A stretch of DNA of 64,000 nt from Candidatus Altimarinota bacterium (GCA_021734475.1 JAIPIU010000001.1:1-64000), one strand, 5' to 3'; numbered from the stretch's first letter, positions 1-10,857 are shown. The notes: generated by a model from the letters alone, not told the origin. Program-made: numbers and translations.

Positions 1-3000
1 CATTGATAAATAGTGGGAGCAGAAGCTAATACTTCTATCAGTCAACTAGATATAGAATAATTTCATATAATTAAATCAGTAGCTGATATTTGCATTGTTC
101 GAGGAGCTTTTCAAGCTGAATCATTACAAGACCGTTTAGTTCCAGCAGAAGTATTCAAGAAATTACCTGTCATTGTAAAAGCAGAATAAGTTTGAGCATG
201 ATTTCAAAGATCAAGATTATCACCATATATACAAGATCCTGTTACAGCAGTTATTTCTAAATTCAAACAAGCTATTCATACTCATCATACACAATTACCA
301 CCTCAAATTATATAATCAATACTATCATTAGTTTGAACATCAGCAACATTATCTCCATCTTCATCAAATTCAGCATAAACAGTTTTGGTTCAAGTTCAGT
401 TAGAAAGAGTTCGAGCTTTAGAAGTGCTATAAGTTTCTCGACTAGACCATCAAGAAGGAGTATCGTTAGCGAATCTCATTTGACTAGCAGAAGGGGTGGT
501 AGATATATTTAAAGTTACAGATTGAGAAGTAGTAGAGGTAGCATCATTATTGATAACAAAAGATCAAGTAAATGATCATCATCACTGACCAGGAGGAAGA
601 GTGATAGCAAAATCAGTAAAATGGTTTGTAGTAAACTCTGCATAAGGTTCTCATAATATATTAACTACTGTATAGTTGCCATGTAGAGTCCAAGAAGATC
701 AATTATCTTCAGAATAATAAACATCCACAGTATCTCAAGCATCAGCATCAGGGGCGGGTATTCTAAGAGTTGCATTTAAGTCATTATTGGATTGATCTTT
801 TATTGATATAGTTCAGTTTGTTCAATCTCAAATTCTGATCACAGATTTAATATTATCAAGATTAGAAATAGCTGATTTATCTAGAAATATAGGTTTATTT
901 AATATTCATGTAAATCCATTTCCTCATTTTTTTAATATTGTTCACTGTGGCAGAGATACTTCTATAATATCATTAGCTGATTTCAAAACCGTAGGTATTA
1001 ATAATTTTCATAAACTATTTGCGAAACTAATTCTTTTTTTTCAAACAACAGTATCTGCGCTTATCGATCTCAAAGCTCAATTTCATTTAGTATATCATCA
1101 GTTTGTGAATTCATTTTCTATAGTATTAGAAACTTCACTATTAGGTACCGGTATATAATCTACAGCGACCCCATTCTCTTCTATTATAAGTACGTTGAGA
1201 TAACTATTTCTTCGATTAATTTCATCATAAGCTCTGTAACTAAAATTAATTGTTCAGCTACTACTAGGACTTACATTGCTAATAATTACTTCATTCCCAG
1301 TGTTTTGAAATGTTTGTAATACTACAGATTGTCATCATATTGTATATATTGTTTTTGAATATTCAGGATAGGCTTCTACTTTACTACTATTTCAATAAAA
1401 TTTAAAATTATATGTTTTATTTGGATCAAGTCATCAAGCCATCAATTCTACCTCAGGGAATCAAGAAACTGTAGAGTATTTACCATAACCACGTAGATTC
1501 TTATATATTCTTGCATCAGGATAAATACCAGAGTCATCATTAGTTATAGCTCATGTAACATTTTTATCTTGTCATCTTTTTATTGTCTCTATATACAATG
1601 ATGTTTGATTTCAATTTGAATCATAAAGACTTGTATTTGATAGTCATATTACTAGTCAGACATTTAATTCATTCCAGACTCAAGCATTAAAAGAATTATA
1701 ACCAAAATCTAATTGCCAAGTTTTACTACTTGCTCATACTATTGTAGTAAAACTAAATCAATAATTTGATCATAAAGTATTAGAATTCGAGTCCATAGCT
1801 CATGATAATATAGTAATAGTATATTCTTCATTATTTAAAAAATTATCATGCATTATATAAAGTTTATTTCATATCCATTGATATCGTTTAGATCATGGAT
1901 TAGGAGATATTTGTAGATTATTTTCTACAGAAGTCTGATTCATTGCTTTACTAAATTCTATTACGATATCGTCATCTATACCTATATTAGAGCTATTATT
2001 AGATGGGTTCACTGACAATATAAAATCACTCAAAGTTACAGCAAATTTACTATAATAATAACCAGTAAATTCCAAATATTTTTGTCAATTTATTAACTCC
2101 ACCAAGTCAGTCTTATAAAAGTTTCGAGTAGATCAATTATCGTCAGAATAATACACCTTCAAGCTCTCTCAATTATTTACATTTGATACAGGTATCCTAT
2201 ATGTTAAAGTCATATAAGCATTCGAACTATTTTTAAAATTTACAATTTCAGCTGAAGATCAAAAACTAATTGCAGAAATTACATTATTTAAATTTATGCT
2301 ATTTGTTTCTATTGATTCAGGTATATTTATTGTTGAACTATAGTTAGTTCAGTTAGTTTTTTTTACTAGTGTTCAAGCTGGTATCTGGACCTCTATTCTA
2401 TTATTTATTCAAGAAGATTGCATTACAACAGGGGCTAATATTTGACCAAAACTATCTCTTGTACTTATATTTTTATTACCAATAGCAAAACCAGCTATAT
2501 TACCTTTTATACTTCATGTTCAATCATTATATCAATTACTAATCAAAGTTGATTTCATAACACTTTCTGACGAATTCGGTAAATATATAATAGAAGCTCA
2601 TTCTATTTGTGTTGTAATTGAATATGTATCTGATTGTAATCAAATCTTCAAAGTAGTAGAAATAGTAGTTCATCAATAAATACTAGCATCCATGTTTATA
2701 TAAAATTGATCGCCATTTCATCATGTTCAAGAAGTTCATATATTTTGTCAATTTTTATATAAAGCACCTCCACCACTTAAATAGATTACATTAGCTAATC
2801 ATGGACTCATTCAAGTTAATATAATTGTATCTGAATTATAATTTTCTCATAATTCAGCATCTAAATCTGATCATAAATCAAAATTATCAGGATTTTTATC
2901 ATTCAAAAAATATTCTCCCATTTCTATATTTATCAATCAGTTATTTTTATTCTCAGAATGATATGTAAAATCTCAATTATCATAAGATATATCAGATATA

Positions 3001-4151
3001 TTAGCATTTGTTCATGTAATCAACAATGATAATGCCTGTCTTCTTAAGTCATCAGGAACATTTGAATTATCTATATTTATAATAAGCTGATTTCAACTTA
3101 TAATAGTATCTAATTCAGTTGATTGTTTTGTTTCTACATATTCATATACCTCTTGTGATCATGCTACCCAAAAATCATCAGCTCATGATTTTCAGTGATT
3201 AGTTTCTATATAATCCATAAAATATTTTCGAAAACCAAACCACATAGATCACGCTATATTCCCAGTAAATATAATTCAATGTGTTCAAGAATGTCTCCAT
3301 AGTTTTGCATTAGACCCAGCACTAGCCAAAGCTAATGAATTAATTTCATCATCTAATTGTCACGTTGTTAATCAATCACTTGTAATATATTTTCTGTACA
3401 TTTTTAATTGATAGAGATCTACATTATTAAAAACATTTAATCAGGTTACTCACATTGTATATCGCGTTTGTTGTCAAGCCATAGATTTGTATCAAAGATC
3501 CCAAGCTGGTTGAACATATCATGTATCTGAAGCAGGCACAATAAAATGAGTTAATTTTGCTCAACTAACTCATATATTATCTCTAAAGTATTCATCATTT
3601 TTTAATATTTCATAAGAATAGTCCATTCCAGTATATCATGGAGGATCATCAGGATAAGTAAACATTGCTCCAGTTTCAGGATATGTTTCATGTCTCAAAG
3701 AATGATTTAAAACATCCCATCATTCAAGATAAGTTTCCTTTAACTGAGGCCAAGTTATATAGCTTGGTGTATTTATATGTAAATCACCAAATGTAGTTCT
3801 TCCTAATGATACCCAGGCATATGCTCATTTAAAGGCTACATCATTACCAGCACCATCAGTATAATACATTCATGGTGCTATAAAATTTGTATTCTCTCAT
3901 ATTACTTGTCATCATGCTAAATATCTATAAACAGGACTATATCAGTCATCCATTCAATCATCATAAGTAAATGAATATGCTACATTTTTATTATATTTCA
4001 AAGGTGCTTTTATTACTGTTCAAGTGCTTATATTACTATCAAAAGTTACAGTAATGGTTTTTGTTTGGGCATTAGTATAGATTAAGCTAAAAAAACAAAA
4101 AATTAAAATAGATAATAAAGACTTAAAAAAAACTTTAGATATAGAACTCAT
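1..4151 (-). CDS. Large secreted NodB-like polysaccharide deacetylase with Ig-like domains (C-terminus beyond window)
   Basis: The frame is open from the ATG at 4151 to base 1 when TGA is read as Gly, giving at least 1383 residues with the C-terminus outside the window. A signal peptide covers about residues 1-30 (basic start, long hydrophobic run, ending near NAQT). Residues 61-66 read FTYDDG and 149-154 read NHSLRH, matching the Asp-Asp and HxxxxH metal-binding motifs of NodB-fold deacetylases, so the N-terminal ~200 residues probably deacetylate a glycan at the cell surface. From about residue 700 there is an SbsA/Big_5-type Ig domain (DIVIEFSKAMNQTSV), followed by further beta-rich Ser/Thr/Asn segments. 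I infer a surface protein carrying a deacetylase on a stalk. The substrate is unknown. A C-terminal anchor would lie outside the window; a sortase is encoded at 40.6 kb. Confidence 0.8.
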
Positions 4152-4309
4152 AAGATCTAAAATAATATATAAACACATATATTATAAAACTTATTTTTAA
4201 TTTGTCAAATATTTCGTGATAAAGTTATAGGTCAAATATTTAATCTTTGATTTTAATCAGATTTTATTTATAAAGTTTAAAACTATTTATTTTTTATCAT
4301 TATTAAAAA

Positions 4310-4687
4310 ATGAAACACAAATTTAATTTTTTAAGGTTATATTTTCTTTTAATTTCTTTGGTGTGAATTGTAGGTTTAGTAGTAGCTTATGGAATAGCTT
4401 TACAAACATTTTTATCACAAAAAATAATCACAGATCAAGAATACATACAGTGATCTTACATGAACTATGAAATTACTAGATGTGAAGAGCCCAAATATGT
4501 ATGAGAAATCTCACAAGAGAAAACTCCACAAGAAATAGAGCAGTGTAAAGAAAAAGCAACAGAGAATGTGATATTACAAAGAAATTATAATAACAAAGAA
4601 AGTACTATTTCATGATTATTACGATGAACATTATTTTTGATACTTTTTGCTATACATTTTCCATTTTTTCTTCGCAAAGAAAAATAG
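4310..4687 (+). CDS. Small two-TM hypothetical membrane protein
   Basis: This is a 125-residue protein when TGA is read as Gly, with several in-frame TGAs. It has an N-terminal hydrophobic helix (about 10-35), a polar Glu/Lys-rich middle with two Cys (about 40-95) and a second hydrophobic helix near the C-terminus (about 102-118). The arrangement suggests an inner-membrane protein with a short extracytoplasmic loop. It is convergent with uvrB, and the two stop codons are only a few bases apart. I do not recognise the family. Confidence 0.65.
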
Positions 4688-4693
4688 AATAAT

Positions 4694-6244
4694 TTATTCG
4701 CCAGCAAATACTTCTTCAATCCCATCTTTCAATCTGTATTTTTCCATAAACTCATCTAAATGAGGTTTCTTTTTTAGTAATTTATCTAAACTATCTACTA
4801 GTAATTTGTAGTTTCAAGATTTTGGATATACATAAGTGATAGGATCAAGTAAACCTGTAGGTCTGATAAGTTGTTCTATAACTTTATCTGAGACTTTTAG
4901 TTCATATTCCGCTGGTGTTGCAGAAAGGAATATAGTTTTTGCATCTAAATGTTTTTTAAATAAATCACAATTTTCTTCATATCATAAGTCTTTCTTCAAT
5001 TCTTCATAAGTTTTTCCAAGTGCGTCATTTTTTAATTCTAACCTATCGTTTATTACATCTAATTGTTTTTTTGTTTTGACCCCTGATCGTTTCCAATTAA
5101 GCTTATTTTCAAGTTCGGAAAAATTTATTGGTCTATGGTCTATCGCAGATGGTAGTCTAAATCCATGTTTTATTAAGTTTACTTTCCTTGCTCTGTCTCC
5201 ACTGGGCATGGCTTGTAGCTGTGGAATAGTCATATGTGATTCATCCACTACAACCAAAAAATCATCCGGAAAGTAATCAAAAAGTGTGTTTGTTGGCTGC
5301 CCAGGTGTTCTAGCATCAAAATAGAGAGAATAATTTTCTATACCATTCACAAATCAGGTTTCTCTCATCATCCTAATATCATATTCTACTCTTTTTTTTA
5401 TCCTTTCTGCTTCTACTAGCATTCATTTTTTCTTAAATTCTTTCACTCTAGCTTCCTTTTCTTTATCCATTTGTCCAAAAATCTTTTCCAAATCAGATAC
5501 ATCTTGAAGAAATTGAGTAGCTGGTCGTACGACTATTTTATCTACTTTTCATTTAAATTCATATGTTAGTGAATCTCTAAGCTCTATAAGCTCAAGTTCT
5601 TCTTCATTGAAATATAATCTGTATAAAAATTTTTCTGTACTAGAGAAAATATCTATCATCTCTCATTTTACATCAAACATACCATGTTCAATTTTACCAT
5701 GAACTGGTTTATACTGCATATGTAGAAGCTGTTTTTTTAAGTCTTTGAATTTATATTCAGTATTGATTTTTAGTTGAAGACAATTCTCTTCAAAAAATCT
5801 TTTTTGTCATAGACCATAGAGAGCTGAAACAGATGCAACTACTATCACATCTTTTCTACTAAGCAGAGAAGCCATAGTTGCAAGTCTATACATTTCTATC
5901 TCTTGATTTATTGTTGCTTCTTTTTCTATATACAATCATTGTGCTGGTAGATAAGATTCAGGTTGGTAATAATCAAAATATGATACAAAATAATGTACTG
6001 CATTGTTTGGGAAAAAATATTTAAATTCAGTCGCTAATTGAGCTGCTAGCGTTTTATTGTGCGATATTACAAGTGTTGGTTTCTGTATGTGTTGGATAAT
6101 ATTTGCAATAGTAAAAGTCTTACCAGTTCAGGTAGCTCATAGTAGGGTTAGTTTATCTTTTCATTTTTCAAAAGCTGCCTTGATCTCTTTAATAGCTTTT
6201 GGTTGGTCTCCAGCAGGGGAGTATGATGATTTTAAGTCAAACAA
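4694..6244 (-). CDS. uvrB: UvrB-like excision nuclease subunit lacking the second helicase half
   Basis: UvrB is the damage-verifying, helicase-fold subunit of UvrABC nucleotide excision repair. The start ([17 protein letters not shown]), Walker A (GATGTGKT, two glycines as TGA), the beta-hairpin region ([13 protein letters not shown]), the DESH box, and the late motifs [13 protein letters not shown] and IRPTGLLDP are all present. The start is TTG at 6244, because no ATG lies between an upstream TAA and the conserved N-terminus. The protein is 516 residues against the usual ~660-670. It stops about 50 residues after IRPTGLLDP, so helicase motifs IV-VI and the C-terminal UVR motif are missing. 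The gene on the other strand abuts the stop, so the missing part is not simply in another frame downstream. It may be a specialised or degenerate UvrB. Confidence 0.88.
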
Positions 6245-6397
6245 AATAATTTAAAATTTATAATTTAAAATTTATAATTTCAGTTTATCTTTTAATTAAA
6301 TTATTTTCAATTCCAACGAGAAATTTTCATTTGAAAACTCATAATTAATTCATATAATAAAAAAGATATATGTCAAATTAAACAAAAACATAAATTT

Positions 6398-6874
6398 ATG
6401 AGGAAAAAATTTTGCGTTTATACCAAAGATGGGGAGTTATTAAATGAATTTGAAATTAGTTTCTTTCAGCGTAATAGCGATGAATTGCAATTGGATCAAG
6501 AATCTTTCTATAGAAAATATTCAGGTAAAATTCCAGATAAAAATGTAGAAATGAGGTTAGATGAGTCAGCTCCATTTACTTTTCCGACTCTAGTTGATTC
6601 AAAAATCCATATTCATTTGGGTAAAGACATGGAATGGTATATTTGTTACCCTCCGAAGATTAATTCAATGGAAGAAGCTATTACTCTTGCAAAAAATTGG
6701 GCTATATTAACTATATTTCATTTGAAATACAATGTAGATCCCAATATTCTTGAAGCTTTTGGAAGTTGGATTTTAGAAAAAGTAGGAACTGGTAAAAAAG
6801 AACTTAGTCCATTTCTTGAAATTCCATTATGGATTGAACATGAATGGCCCAAATGGAGAATCGAGATTATTTAA
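6398..6874 (+). CDS. Hypothetical protein, TGA-free gene
   Basis: The gene encodes 158 residues with no in-frame TGA; all six glycines are GGN. The predicted protein is soluble and rich in aromatic residues (several Trp), with a C-terminal stretch rich in Trp, Pro and Glu. No signal peptide or membrane helix is seen, and I do not recognise a family. A strong intrinsic terminator follows 23 bases after the stop. The absence of TGA and the private terminator place it with the other TGA-free genes of the window, suggesting later acquisition or a distinct constraint. Confidence 0.7.
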   Translation: MRKKFCVYTKDGELLNEFEISFFQRNSDELQLDQESFYRKYSGKIPDKNVEMRLDESAPFTFPTLVDSKIHIHLGKDMEWYICYPPKINSMEEAITLAKNWAILTIFHLKYNVDPNILEAFGSWILEKVGTGKKELSPFLEIPLWIEHEWPKWRIEII

Positions 6875-6897
6875 TCTCTATATCTCAAAAAAAAATT

Positions 6898-6934
6898 AAT
6901 TGTCGATCTGTTTTCAGATTCGACAATTTTTTTA
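6898..6934 (+). terminator. Intrinsic terminator after the 6398-6874 gene
   Basis: A GC-containing stem with arms AATTGTCGA and TCGACAATT, extended by TCTG/CAGA around a TTTT loop, is followed by a run of seven T on the plus strand. Confidence 0.85.
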
Positions 6935-6972
6935 CTTGGATTTAATTAGTAAAACTATAAAAGATACTCAAT

Positions 6973-7046
6973 CAGGGTGTAGTTCAGATGGCTAGAATGC
7001 AAGGCTGGGGGTCTTGAGGTCGTGGGTTCGAGTCCCACCACTCTGA
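6973..7046 (+). tRNA. tRNA-Pro (anticodon GGG)
   Basis: A full cloverleaf can be drawn. The acceptor arms are CAGGGTG and CACTCTG with one G-T wobble. The anticodon stem is CAAGG/TCTTG with loop CTGGGGG, giving anticodon GGG for proline codons CCC and CCU, with G37 as usual in tRNA-Pro. The T-arm is GTGGG-TTCGAGT-CCCAC. The discriminator base is A and CCA is not encoded. No other tRNA was recognised in the window, so the tRNA-Gly(UCA) needed to read TGA must lie elsewhere. Confidence 0.93.
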
Positions 7047-7068
7047 ATTTAATTTATTTATACAAACT

Positions 7069-7917
7069 ATGGAAAATGTAATTATAGTAGATCAGATTTC
7101 TTTGGATCAAAAAATTCAAAAAATGATTAATGATTGAAAGAATAAACTTCATGTGGTTTCAGATTTTGATAAAACCATGACCAAAGCATTTGTAGGTTGA
7201 AAATATAGGTCATCTCTCCTTGCAGTCCTTCGTGATGAAAAATATCTCACGCCTGATTACTCAGCCAAAGCACAAGCGCTTTTTGATCATTATCATCCAA
7301 TGGAAATAGATCCTAATATTTCTATACAAGAAAAAAAACTGTTGATGATGGAGTGGTGGACTAAACATTTTGAATTACTTTTAAATTCATGATTAAACAA
7401 AAAAGATGTTCAAAAAGCTGTTCAGTCTACTAGTATTGAATTTAGGGATTATCTTACAAATATATTAGATATGCTTGATATACATCAAATACCTCTTATT
7501 ATACTTTCTGCATCATGACTATGATATGATGGTATACATCGATATTTAAAAAGCATAAAAAAACTTTATGAAAATACATATATATTGTCCAATACATTTC
7601 AGCGAGATCGAGATGGTAATGCTGTGGATATCCATCAGCCAATTATACATTCTTTCAATAAAGAAGAATCTCTTATAGAAAACTCACCATTTTATGGTAA
7701 AATCAAAAATAGAAATAATATTATATTGCTCTGAGATTCTCCATGAGATTCTTATATGGCACATGATTCTGATAATAAAACTATAATTAAAATCTGATTT
7801 TTAAATGATAATATCGATCAGAACTTAGAATTATTCAAAAAACACTTTGATATATTGATAACAGGGGATTGATCTATGAAATATGTTTATGATTTACTTA
7901 GAAATATTATAAAATAA
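7069..7917 (+). CDS. UMPH-1 / cN-III-type pyrimidine 5'-nucleotidase
   Basis: This 282-residue protein of the HAD superfamily resembles the eukaryotic cytosolic 5'-nucleotidase III family (UMPH-1), which dephosphorylates UMP, CMP or 7-methyl-GMP. The HAD nucleophile motif is DFDKTMT near residue 38, followed by a typical cap segment (YSAKAQALFDHYHPMEID). Motif II is ILSASG, and the late acidic motif is LLGDSPGDS, with glycines encoded by TGA. Length matches the family (about 290). It starts 22 bases after the tRNA, suggesting co-transcription. The family is mainly known from eukaryotes, so its presence in a bacterium points to old lateral transfer or a patchy bacterial branch. Confidence 0.85.
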
Positions 7918-7923
7918 TCTAAC

Positions 7924-7951
7924 TTGACATTTATATTAAAATAATTATAAA
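7924..7951 (+). promoter_or_regulatory. Sigma-70-type promoter for the 7976 gene
   Basis: TTGACA at 7924 and TATAAA at 7946 are separated by 16 bases and lie just upstream of the ATG at 7976. The same TTGACA plus TATAAA pattern recurs ahead of other TGA-free genes and RNA genes of this window. Confidence 0.6.
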
Positions 7952-7975
7952 ATAAAAAACAAAAACTCAAAAAAA

Positions 7976-8428
7976 ATGAAAAACTTATTTAAAAACATTT
8001 CAAATCTATTTGTTGTCATATCTATAATTATCCAAAGAATTGACAGTAAAAAACTATTTGCTTTACTAGGTAAATGGTTACTTATTCTTGTGGGAATTAC
8101 GGCCTTTGTTTTGTTTACTGTAGTGGTTGGTAAATGGATAGGAGATCAGGCTTGGATAATCTTTTTGTTGGATATTGTATTCTGTTTACTACTTTATTTG
8201 TTTTTAAAACAGGGTAGGTCTCATATCTATGCATTTTTATCCCCTAAACATCTAAGGATAATAGTTGCTTTGGGTTCTATAGCTATACTTGATTTAATTA
8301 TTTTACTAGCTGCTACTGTATCTTTATTTGATGTCTTATTTGTCAGACTAAATCTAATTTTGTTTGCTTTTATAGTATTGGGGACGATACATTTCAGTCT
8401 AAAAAAACAGACTAGATCTTATAGTTAA
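7976..8428 (+). CDS. Multi-spanning hypothetical membrane protein, TGA-free
   Basis: The gene encodes 150 residues with about four hydrophobic helices (around 35-55, 60-76, 92-112 and 118-138). All seven glycines are GGN and there is no in-frame TGA. It has its own TTGACA/TATAAA promoter and lies directly before a second small membrane protein at 8453, with one terminator after both. This two-gene transcription unit is shut off from the TGA-rich nucleotidase upstream. Family not recognised. Confidence 0.7.
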   Translation: MKNLFKNISNLFVVISIIIQRIDSKKLFALLGKWLLILVGITAFVLFTVVVGKWIGDQAWIIFLLDIVFCLLLYLFLKQGRSHIYAFLSPKHLRIIVALGSIAILDLIILLAATVSLFDVLFVRLNLILFAFIVLGTIHFSLKKQTRSYS

Positions 8429-8452
8429 CGTAAAACAAAAAACACAAGAAAT

Positions 8453-8626
8453 ATGTTCTGGGACGATAAAGATGATTCGGAAAGTTGGCAAATATTCAAA
8501 AATTTTACTTTTTTGGATATGCCATTTAATAACAAAGATAGAGATGAAGTTTTTAATAGTCCTGTCTTTGGTATAATAATGGTTCTTGTGATTATCGGCG
8601 TTATTTTATTCGCTATATTTGCATAA
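8453..8626 (+). CDS. 57-residue tail-anchored-like membrane protein, TGA-free
   Basis: The ATG at 8453 lies 24 bases after the preceding stop. The product has an acidic, aromatic N-terminal half (MFWDDKDDSESW) and a single C-terminal hydrophobic helix (about 36-57). Both glycines are GGN. It is followed by a strong terminator at 8642-8668 and is probably co-transcribed with the 7976 gene. Function unknown. Confidence 0.6.
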   Translation: MFWDDKDDSESWQIFKNFTFLDMPFNNKDRDEVFNSPVFGIIMVLVIIGVILFAIFA

Positions 8627-8641
8627 ACTATTGTTTAATTT

Positions 8642-8668
8642 ACTCCTGTTTTTAACGGGAGTTTTTTT
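8642..8668 (+). terminator. Intrinsic terminator after the 7976-8626 unit
   Basis: Arms ACTCCTG and CGGGAGT form a seven-pair stem (one G-T) with a short loop, followed by seven T. Confidence 0.85.
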
Positions 8669-8742
8669 ATATTCAAAAAAAATGCCACAAATATGCTAGA
8701 TGTTAGACATGTCTACGGAATGTTTTTTCACTAACATAGTAA

Positions 8743-8881
8743 GGAACGGTCGCGACCGTTCTACAGTGTATTTCTATTTTTTAATCAACTTCCGTTTTTT
8801 ATGGAAGTTTTTTTATTTTCGGACGAATATTATTCGTCCCTATTTTAATTCATCCAAAAAAGGAATGGTCGTGACCATTCC
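8743..8881. repeat. Cluster of dispersed palindromes (GGAAYGGTCRYGACCRTTCC family)
   Basis: Three palindromes lie in the gene-free stretch 8627-8945. GGAACGGTCGCGACCGTTCT is at 8743-8762, GGACGAATATTATTCGTCC at 8821-8839, and GGAATGGTCGTGACCATTCC at 8862-8881 followed by TTACGA. The first and third are variants of the palindrome at 43281-43300, which has the same TTACGA flank. These are GC-rich islands in an AT-rich background, as expected for a dispersed intergenic repeat family. Confidence 0.8.
8788..8815 (+). terminator. Second intrinsic terminator in the 8.6-8.9 kb gap
   Basis: Arms ACTTCC and GGAAGT around a short loop are followed by seven T. It lies more than 100 bases after the terminator that closes the upstream operon, with no gene between, so it may end a short untranslated transcript or be a remnant. 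Confidence 0.7.
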
Positions 8882-8945
8882 TTACGAAAATATATTTTTA
8901 TACAAATTCCTAATTCCAAATTACCAATTGCCAATAAACCAGCTA

Positions 8946-9575
8946 CTACTTATACTTCTCTTTCAATCTCTTTATTGTTTCAGCTTTTTTCTTTGCTCTT
9001 TCAGCTTCTTTTTCAGCTTTGATTTCTTCTTTAGTTTTTTTTACTTCTTCTTTTTTTTCTTCTACTGTCATTTCAACTTCTTTTTTAGCTTTTGGATCCA
9101 CTTCAGCTTCTACATGGACTATAAGTTCTTTTTTAATATCTTTGTACATAAAAGGTACATTGAAAGTTCATATCTGAGTTATTTTCTTTTTTAATCTAAA
9201 TAGATGAGATTCTATTTCCACACCATAGATTTCTTTTAATTTTTCAGCTATATCGTTTTCATCTACTTTTGCGTATAAGGTATTATCTTTGTTTGCTTTT
9301 CTAATTATTTTTATTCATTCATCGTTTTGTATTTTCATAAACAAATCTTCAAGATTAGTAGCCTTCTTTTTTCTAGCTTCTTCTGCAGCTTTCATTTTAC
9401 CAGCAAAATTATGTCTATTTTGTAGATCAGCTAATACGGCCATTTGTTTTGGGAATAAAATATTTCTAGCATAAATAGGTTTTACTTTTACTATTTCATA
9501 TTTTTCTCCAAGATGTTTGTCTGATTCAAGTAAGATTACATCTATCGTTTTGTTTTCTGCTTTTCTCCTGGGCAT
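8946..9575 (-). CDS. rplI: 50S ribosomal protein L9 with long charged C-terminal tail
   Basis: L9 is a two-domain protein bridging the L1 stalk region of the large subunit. The N-terminal domain is clear: DVILLESDKHLG, then the signature ARNILFPKQMA near residue 40, then the connecting Lys/Ala-rich helix and a C-terminal domain. In-frame TGAs lie at the domain boundaries. ATG 9575 is chosen, with a GTG one codon earlier as an alternative. The protein is 209 residues against about 150 in most bacteria. The extra ~55 residues form a Lys/Glu-rich helix (VEEKKEEVKKTKEEIKAEKE and onward), probably a coiled coil. Confidence 0.9.
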
Positions 9576-9664
9576 CACAAAAAATTATTATCTAAAAAAA
9601 ATAGCGATATTTACCTATAATGAATTAAAATCTGATTTCAAATGAAAATATATTAGTTTATTAG

Positions 9665-9730
9665 TAACTAGGAATTAGTTTATTGGAAATTAGCTAAATT
9701 ACCGATTCCAAATTCCAAATTTCCAGTTCA
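9665..9730. repeat. Intergenic repeat related to the inverted repeat at 49.5 kb
   Basis: The stretch contains AACTAGGAATTAGTTTATT and GATTCCAAATTCCAAATTTCC. The same word set occurs at 49534-49606, and a partial copy lies at about 8905-8940. The 9576-9795 gap holds no gene that I can see. Confidence 0.55.
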
Positions 9731-9795
9731 AAAAATTCCTTGATAAATAAGCCAAAAACTGTAATAAAAATCTGATTTATATTATTTTTTCAAAA

Positions 9796-10275
9796 ATGAA
9801 AATTAAAAAAAATCTTACTCTCAAAATTATACTTTGAATAATAGTGCTTTTTATTTGAGTTATACTATTTCCCCAAGACATACATCATTGAGAAAATCCT
9901 CAACTTTGTTATAAATCTAATTTTCGAACTAATAATTGTTATGACCTAGAAATAGCAGATACTCCAGAGCTCAGAACTCAATGATTGATGAATCGTGAAT
10001 CACTATGAGAGAAAAGTTGAATAATTTTTCTATTTGATAGTTTAGATATACATAAATTTCGAATGAAAAATACCTTGATACCGTTGGATATGATACGATT
10101 AGACGAAAATTTTGAAATTATTGATATAGTACAAGCACAGCCATGTAAACAAGAAATTTGTCCTGTCTTTTGACCAGAATTACCATCAAATTATGTCTTA
10201 GAGTTAAACTTATGAGAATCATCCAAAATCTGACTAAAAATATGATCTAAATTTAAAAAATACGGTAATCGATAA
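9796..10275 (+). CDS. DUF192 (COG1430) family secreted protein
   Basis: The 159-residue protein has an N-terminal hydrophobic helix (about 8-24) acting as signal or anchor. The DUF192 core follows: ADTPELRTQGLMNRESLGE, then GIIFLFDSLDIHKFRMKNT, then IPLDMIRLDENFEIIDI, and the late segment YVLELNLGES. Most glycines are TGA. DUF192 is a small beta-barrel of unknown biochemical role, widespread in bacteria and archaea. The gene lies 18 bases upstream of a DUF3750 gene in the same direction. Confidence 0.88.
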
Positions 10276-10293
10276 TTTTAATAAATTTTTAAA

Positions 10294-10767
10294 ATGCTGG
10301 AATCTCTAATTCAAAAATCAAAACAAGATTGAAAATATCATTTTTTTGTATTATATTGTTGGGCACTATTTCCTGTAAACTTTGCCAAACATTTTTGGAT
10401 AGTAATTATATATGAGTGAGAGATATATCGTTTGGAAGTTTGTCATTTCAAAAATAGAAAAAATCCAGAATTATGATACATTCATTTGAATTTAGTTAAA
10501 CCACGATCTTGATTAAAAAAATATTTACGGAAAACTAAAAAATATAGAAAACCTTATTTAGCATATCATATTTCATGATCAAAAAAATCTTTGGCATATA
10601 AAATTTCGCATTTTATAAAACTTAATTATAAAGATTATAAATATACTCAGAAGTACAATTTATTTATTTGACCAAATTGTAATACTTTTGTTCAATATAT
10701 GTTAAATAGATTTCCAGAAATTAAATTTAAATTACCACGAAACGCTTTTGGTGAAAATTATAATTAA
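10294..10767 (+). CDS. DUF3750-like protein
   Basis: The 157-residue protein resembles DUF3750 by the segment LFIGPNCNTFVQYMLNRFPE, which matches the family's GPNSNTF core, followed by a terminal LPRNAFGENY. It begins with an amphipathic, aromatic N-terminus (HFFVLYCWALFPVNFAKHFW). The conserved Asn-Thr-Phe motif suggests a possible hydrolase-like active site, but the family has no established activity. It probably shares a transcript with the DUF192 gene. Confidence 0.7.
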
Positions 10768-10774
10768 AAAAAAA

Positions 10775-10857
10775 CTGTCATCTCGACCCTAGTGGAGAGA
10801 TCTCTTTAAATTATCCAAAGAGATTTCTCGATTCACTTTGTTTACTCGAAATGACAG
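10775..10857. repeat. Imperfect palindrome (CTGTCATCTCGACC ... CGAAATGACAG)
   Basis: CTGTCAT and ATGACAG form the outer arms, with inner arms GAGAGATCTCTTT and AAAGAGATTTCTCG. It is GC-richer than its surroundings and sits between two convergent genes, so it may also act as a bidirectional terminator. Confidence 0.75.

Noticed and set aside
8700-9194. 164-residue plus-strand open frame rich in Phe
   Set aside because: It is the antisense shadow of the Lys-rich C-terminus of L9 plus intergenic repeats; no protein-like composition.
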